Source: Geobacter sp. (GTDB lineage Bacteria > Desulfobacterota > Desulfuromonadia > Geobacterales > Geobacteraceae). From it: a DNA stretch of 8,705 nucleotides. The position numbers and the translations under genes were made by a program. Below, in pieces: positions 5,924-8,705 of the stretch. Within the stretch, counting starts at the first letter, position 1. Each line of letters opens with the position of its first letter. Below the pieces are notes generated by a model. It was given only the letters and a program-made list of their open reading frames with translations, ran no database searches and had not been told where the DNA came from. The stretch lies in NCBI GenBank assembly GCA_003499925.1, contig DNRQ01000180.1:1-8705 (forward strand), given 5' to 3'.

Positions 5924-6679
5924 CTATTCGGCGAGCACGGAGGCGCCCTTGCCTGATTTCGCGGCGATCTGCTCGGCCTCGGCCTTGGTCAGATGACGTC
6001 CCACCCTGAGCCGGTACCAGACGCTTTTGTCCGGGAACCGGGATTCCACGATATAGGCGGCGACGCCCCTGCCTGTGAGCTTAGCCTGCACCGCATCCGC
6101 CTCCTGCTTGTCGCGGTAGGAGGCTATCTGCACCACGAAGCGCGTCGATACCTCCTGCTTATCCTGCTTATCCTGCTTATCCTGCTTATCCTGCTTATCC
6201 TGCTTATCCTGCTTATCCTGCTTATCCTGCTTCTCTTGATTCTCCTGCTTCACCTGCTTTTCCTGCTTCTCTTGATTCTCCTGCTTCACCTGCTTTTCCT
6301 GCTTTTCCTGCTTTTCCTGATTCACCGCAGGCTCCGGAACCTTCAGGTTCAGGCCGCTGCCGATTACCCCCTTCCCCCCGGCGGGAAGCGTCTGGTAAAA
6401 GGTGAGCGGGGCTTCCTGGCCGGGGTGGACAGGCGGGCCAGGAGGCGGCGCGGGCTCCACCATTTTTACCGGCGGGGCGACGGCGGCGACAGGAGCGGTG
6501 CGAGTCCCCTTGAAGAAGAACCATCCGGTCAGGACGCCGGCGCCGAAGGTGACCAGCAGCGCGAGCACCGACAGCAGCGCGAACATCCCGGCAGGCTCCT
6601 TGCGCGGTCTGTTCTTCTGCACGGGTTTGCGCTCGACGCTCTCCCTGCCGACTTTTTTTTCGCTGTAATCAAGCCGCAT
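5924..6679 (-). CDS. SPOR-domain membrane protein with KQ-rich tandem-repeat linker
   Basis: The 251-residue protein is a probable single-pass inner-membrane protein. A basic cytoplasmic N-terminus (1-30) is followed by a hydrophobic segment (about 32-56), a Pro/Ala-rich stretch (62-90), a TFYQTLP motif (93-99) often seen before SPOR domains in related bacteria, a charged tandem-repeat linker (119-175) and a SPOR domain (about 178-250; FVVQIASYRDKQEADAVQAKL ... WYRLRVGRHLTKAEAE). SPOR domains bind glycan strands lacking stem peptides and recruit proteins to division septa, so a cell-envelope or division role is likely. The linker is eight DKQ triplets preceded by eleven mostly EKQ, VKQ or ENQ triplets, encoded by a 9-bp minisatellite. 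ATG 6679 follows a GGGGGTG ribosome site, 15 nt after the argS stop, so translation is probably coupled with argS. Confidence 0.88.
   Translation of the reverse strand: MRLDYSEKKVGRESVERKPVQKNRPRKEPAGMFALLSVLALLVTFGAGVLTGWFFFKGTRTAPVAAVAPPVKMVEPAPPPGPPVHPGQEAPLTFYQTLPAGGKGVIGSGLNLKVPEPAVNQEKQEKQEKQVKQENQEKQEKQVKQENQEKQDKQDKQDKQDKQDKQDKQDKQDKQEVSTRFVVQIASYRDKQEADAVQAKLTGRGVAAYIVESRFPDKSVWYRLRVGRHLTKAEAEQIAAKSGKGASVLAE
6154..6324. repeat. 9-bp minisatellite, 19 units, inside the SPOR-domain gene
   Basis: Nineteen contiguous 9-nt units occur on the plus strand. Eight identical CCTGCTTAT units (6154-6225) are followed by eleven variants. These include a 36-nt higher-order unit (CCTGCTTCT, CTTGATTCT, CCTGCTTCA, CCTGCTTTT) that occurs twice exactly (6226-6261 and 6262-6297). 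Three degenerate units follow, ending at 6324. The unit is a multiple of three, so copy-number change would alter linker length without a frameshift. Confidence 0.97.
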
Positions 6680-6694
6680 AAGTCACCCCCGTCC

Positions 6695-8356
6695 CTACAT
6701 CCTCTCCGGAGCCGAAATGCCCAGCACGGTGAGCGCGTTCTTGATGGTGACGGCAGCGCAGTGCAGCAGGAAAAGCCTTGCCTGGGTCAGTGCAGGTTCC
6801 TCGGTAATGACACGGCTCTTGTTGTAGAAGCTGTGGAACTCGCCGGCCAGCTCCTGCAGATAGTAGGTGATGCGGTGCGGCTCGAAGTTGAGCGCTGCCG
6901 CCTCCAGGATCTCCGGATATGCCGAGAGCTTCTTGATCAGGGATATGTCGTCGGCGCTCTCCAGAAGCTCCAGCCTGACATCCTGGAAGGCAGGCTGGAA
7001 CCCTCTCTCGCGCGCGGTCTCGAAGATGCTCTTGATCCTGGCGTGGGCGTACTGCACGTAATAGACCGGATTGTCCGTGCTCTGGCGCTTGGCGAGCTCA
7101 AGGTCGAAGTCGAGCTGGCTGTCTGAGCGGCGCATCAGGAAGAAGAAGCGCGCGGCATCGCGCCCGACCTCGTCCACAACCTCCTTGAGGGTCACGAACT
7201 CGCCGCTTCTGGTCGACATGGCGACGGGGACGCCGTCACGCAGCAGCGAGACCAACTGCACCAGGATGATCCCCAGGTCGTCCGGGTTGCGCCCAAGCCC
7301 CTGCACGATCCCCTTGAGCCTCGGGATGTAGCCGTGGTGGTCGGCGCCCCAGACGTCGATCACCCAGTCGAAGCCGCGGGCGAACTTCTCCCTGTGGTAG
7401 GCGATATCGGAGGCGAAATAGGTGGTGACGCCGTTGCTCCTGACCACCACGCGGTCCTTGTCGTCGCCGTAGTCGGTGGTGCGGAACCAGAGCGCCCCGT
7501 CCTGCTCGTAGATGAGCCCCTTCTCCTGCATCTCGGCGATCGCCGAGGCGACCTTGCCGTCGTCAAAGAGAGACTGCTCCGAGAACCAGTGGTCCAGGCG
7601 CACCCCGAAGGACTGCAGGTCCTCGTCGATCCCCTTGAGGATCAGGTCCCCCCCCATCTTGGAGAAGAATGCTACCCCCTCCTCCTGCGGGACCTTGAGG
7701 AAGCGGTCGCCGTACTTGGTTATGGCGTCGCGCGCGATCTCCTTGATGTAGTCGCCCTGGTAGCAGTTCTCCGGGAAGGCCACCTCTTCGCCCAGCAGCT
7801 GCCGGTAGCGCAGGAGGCCGGAGAGCCCCAGGGTGTTCATCTGGTTCCCCGCGTCGTTGATATAGTATTCGCGCTGCACGTCGAAACCGGCGGCCTCGAG
7901 CAGCGAAGCGACCGCGTCCCCGGTCGCCGCGCCGCGGCCGTGTCCGATATGGAGCGGTCCGGTCGGGTTGGCGCTGACGAACTCCACCTGCACCTTCCTG
8001 CCTGCGCCGACCGTGCTTCTGCCGTAGTCGCCCCCCGCCCTGTCGATCTCGACCAGCGTCCTTCTCCAGGCGGAATCCTTGATGAAGAAGTTGATGAATC
8101 CGGGCCCGGCAATCTCCAGCTTGTCGATCAGCTCGGAGCTCCCGGCAAGCTTGTTGACGATGATGTCGGCGATGGCGCGGGGGGACTTGCGCTCCGGTTT
8201 CGCCATCTGCATGGCGACGTTGGTGGCGAAATCCCCGTGCTCCGGGTGAGCCGGCTTTTCCACGGTTATGGCCGGAACTTCCCCCGAGGTGAGCGTGCCG
8301 TCGGCAAAACACCCCTCGATTCCCTTCAGGATGCATGCGCGCAGCTGCTCCTTCAT
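6695..8356 (-). CDS. argS: Arginyl-tRNA synthetase
   Basis: ArgS is a class I synthetase that attaches arginine to tRNA-Arg in the cytoplasm. The 553-residue length fits the bacterial family. In order: an N-terminal additional domain (about 1-100, with EKPAHPEHGDFATNVAM), the HIGH motif HIGH (136-139) in ANPTGPLHIGHGRGA followed by the conserved YYINDAGNQ (164-172), a degenerate KMSKS region MSTRS (380-384) as usual in ArgRS, and the DALR anticodon-binding domain (about 430-553) ending in the typical PERM. ATG 8356 has GGAGG (8364-8368) 7 nt upstream. The gene lies 17 nt after the small Cys-rich gene and 15 nt before the SPOR gene, which points to one transcript. Nothing is missing or broken. 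Confidence 0.97.
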   Translation of the reverse strand: MKEQLRACILKGIEGCFADGTLTSGEVPAITVEKPAHPEHGDFATNVAMQMAKPERKSPRAIADIIVNKLAGSSELIDKLEIAGPGFINFFIKDSAWRRTLVEIDRAGGDYGRSTVGAGRKVQVEFVSANPTGPLHIGHGRGAATGDAVASLLEAAGFDVQREYYINDAGNQMNTLGLSGLLRYRQLLGEEVAFPENCYQGDYIKEIARDAITKYGDRFLKVPQEEGVAFFSKMGGDLILKGIDEDLQSFGVRLDHWFSEQSLFDDGKVASAIAEMQEKGLIYEQDGALWFRTTDYGDDKDRVVVRSNGVTTYFASDIAYHREKFARGFDWVIDVWGADHHGYIPRLKGIVQGLGRNPDDLGIILVQLVSLLRDGVPVAMSTRSGEFVTLKEVVDEVGRDAARFFFLMRRSDSQLDFDLELAKRQSTDNPVYYVQYAHARIKSIFETARERGFQPAFQDVRLELLESADDISLIKKLSAYPEILEAAALNFEPHRITYYLQELAGEFHSFYNKSRVITEEPALTQARLFLLHCAAVTIKNALTVLGISAPERM

Positions 8357-8373
8357 ATCTAATCCTCCCTTTG

Positions 8374-8526
8374 CTATTCCTGTTCCGTGTCGGGCACGGC
8401 CTTTATGGTAACGTCACGGGTGAAGTCGGGGCAACGAGCACCGCAGTCGGTGACCCGGAATTTCTTGGCGCAGTTCTCGCGCCAGGCGCAGACCACGCAA
8501 TGCTGTTTTCCCACCGTCTCGCTCAT
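8374..8526 (-). CDS. Small cysteine-rich protein of unknown function, first gene of the argS operon
   Basis: The 50-residue reading frame starts at ATG 8526 with GAGG (8533-8536) 6 nt upstream and stops at TAG 8374-8376. Its five cysteines are C10, C13, C19, C28 and C32, in the pattern CxxCxWRxxCxKKF-x4-CxxxCPDFTRD. Tryptophan 15 and the basic KKFR stretch stand out, and the C-terminus (44-50) is acidic. The spacing is unlike a ferredoxin and suggests a small zinc or iron-sulfur site. The good ribosome site, GC-rich codon use and 17-nt gap to argS support a real gene. I have an unverified impression that similar Cys-rich proteins precede argS in other Desulfuromonadia. I do not know a function. 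Confidence 0.8.
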   Translation of the reverse strand: MSETVGKQHCVVCAWRENCAKKFRVTDCGARCPDFTRDVTIKAVPDTEQE

Positions 8527-8567
8527 CGGACACCTCTTTTTCTACTCTTCCGCTTTTCCCTCTCTCT

Positions 8568-8585
8568 CCCCCTTGAAAAAGGGGG
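8568..8585. repeat. Short C/G-run hairpin in the leader of the Cys-rich gene/argS operon
   Basis: CCCCCTT (8568-8574) pairs with AAGGGGG (8579-8585) around the tetraloop GAAA, followed by further G runs to about 8594. It resembles the CCCTCCCC/GGGGAGGG hairpins of the repeat family at 1-106 and 8610-8705 and may be a degenerate half-element. It lies 42 nt upstream of the 8526 start, so it would fall in the operon's 5' leader. No convincing promoter was found between 8527 and 8640. Confidence 0.55.
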
Positions 8586-8609
8586 GGCGGGGGGCACTGC
8601 CATTAAGTT

Positions 8610-8705
8610 ACCTGACCAGCGATGATCTTCCGCTGCTAAAACTCCCTCCCCTTCAAGGGGTGGGGATGGGGTAGTTCCGGCGCAAAAGCACCCCCATCCC
8701 CCTCC
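8610..8705. repeat. Palindromic G/C-run repeat element, copy 2, inverted (cut by window edge)
   Basis: The reverse complement aligns with 1-106. It shares the inner stem GGGGATGGGG (8662-8671) with CCCCATCCCC (8692-8701), the loop core CGCCGGARCTA, the AAGGGGAGGGAGT hairpin side and a weaker tail to TCAGGT (complement of 8610-8615). It lacks about 10 nt (AACCCTCCCC) of one hairpin arm found in copy 1. The asymmetric loop shows that it is inverted relative to copy 1. It probably continues right of the window. Confidence 0.8.

Noticed and set aside
6154..6324. The repeat run as a CRISPR array
   Set aside because: The units are contiguous 9-mers with no spacers, are in frame with a gene and keep codon structure.
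5993..7126. Long plus-strand open frame with a leucine/isoleucine-rich stretch opposite the SPOR gene
   Set aside because: The LLI run is the antisense reading of the 9-bp repeat. The frame crosses into argS and has no family signatures, while the minus strand encodes clear SPOR and ArgRS domains.
1..8705. A new defence, mobile or biosynthetic system
   Set aside because: No transposase, recombinase, nuclease, toxin-antitoxin pair, phage gene or biosynthetic cluster gene is present. The genes are mostly housekeeping, with the exceptions listed as findings.

Overview
The window looks like part of a GC-rich deltaproteobacterial chromosome from the Geobacter/Geomonas/Citrifermentans group (Desulfuromonadia). 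This is judged from the protein sequences, from the adjacency of pta, ackA and a small ferredoxin, and from G/C-run palindromic repeats; no search was run. All identifiable genes are complete. There are nine: five well-known enzymes or housekeeping factors, one ferredoxin, one SPOR-domain envelope protein, one unusual signalling protein and one small cysteine-rich protein of unknown function.

Left part (1-3250), the acetyl-CoA node. After a palindromic repeat element (1-106), pta runs rightwards from a clear sigma70-type promoter. It converges on ackA, which runs leftwards from its own strong promoter. A second compound palindromic element and a strong terminator lie between the two 3' ends. 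Divergent from ackA is a 55-residue 2[4Fe-4S] ferredoxin with a TTG start and an excellent terminator. Pta and AckA interconvert acetate and acetyl-CoA. A bacterial-type ferredoxin could carry electrons for pyruvate:ferredoxin oxidoreductase at the same node, but that link is inference.

Right part (8526 down to 3258), a leftward gene cluster, probably an operon with at least one internal promoter. Its order is: 50-residue Cys-rich protein, argS, SPOR-domain membrane protein, MshEN-receiver protein, yacG-type zinc finger, gltX. Gaps are 15 to 80 nt, and tandem terminators follow gltX. The cluster mixes two aminoacyl-tRNA synthetases with a peptidoglycan-binding-type protein, a probable c-di-GMP/phosphorylation-responsive protein and a predicted gyrase inhibitor.

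No mobile element with a transposase, CRISPR array, tRNA, rRNA or defence system was seen. The points most worth a second look are a 19-unit, 9-bp in-frame minisatellite inside the SPOR gene, the MshEN-receiver fusion with no output domain, the small Cys-rich protein leading the argS operon, and the inverted copies of a palindromic repeat at both window ends. No stretch over 300 bases lacks a gene. The largest gaps (1182-1413 and 2680-2930) hold the repeat, terminator and promoters described below.
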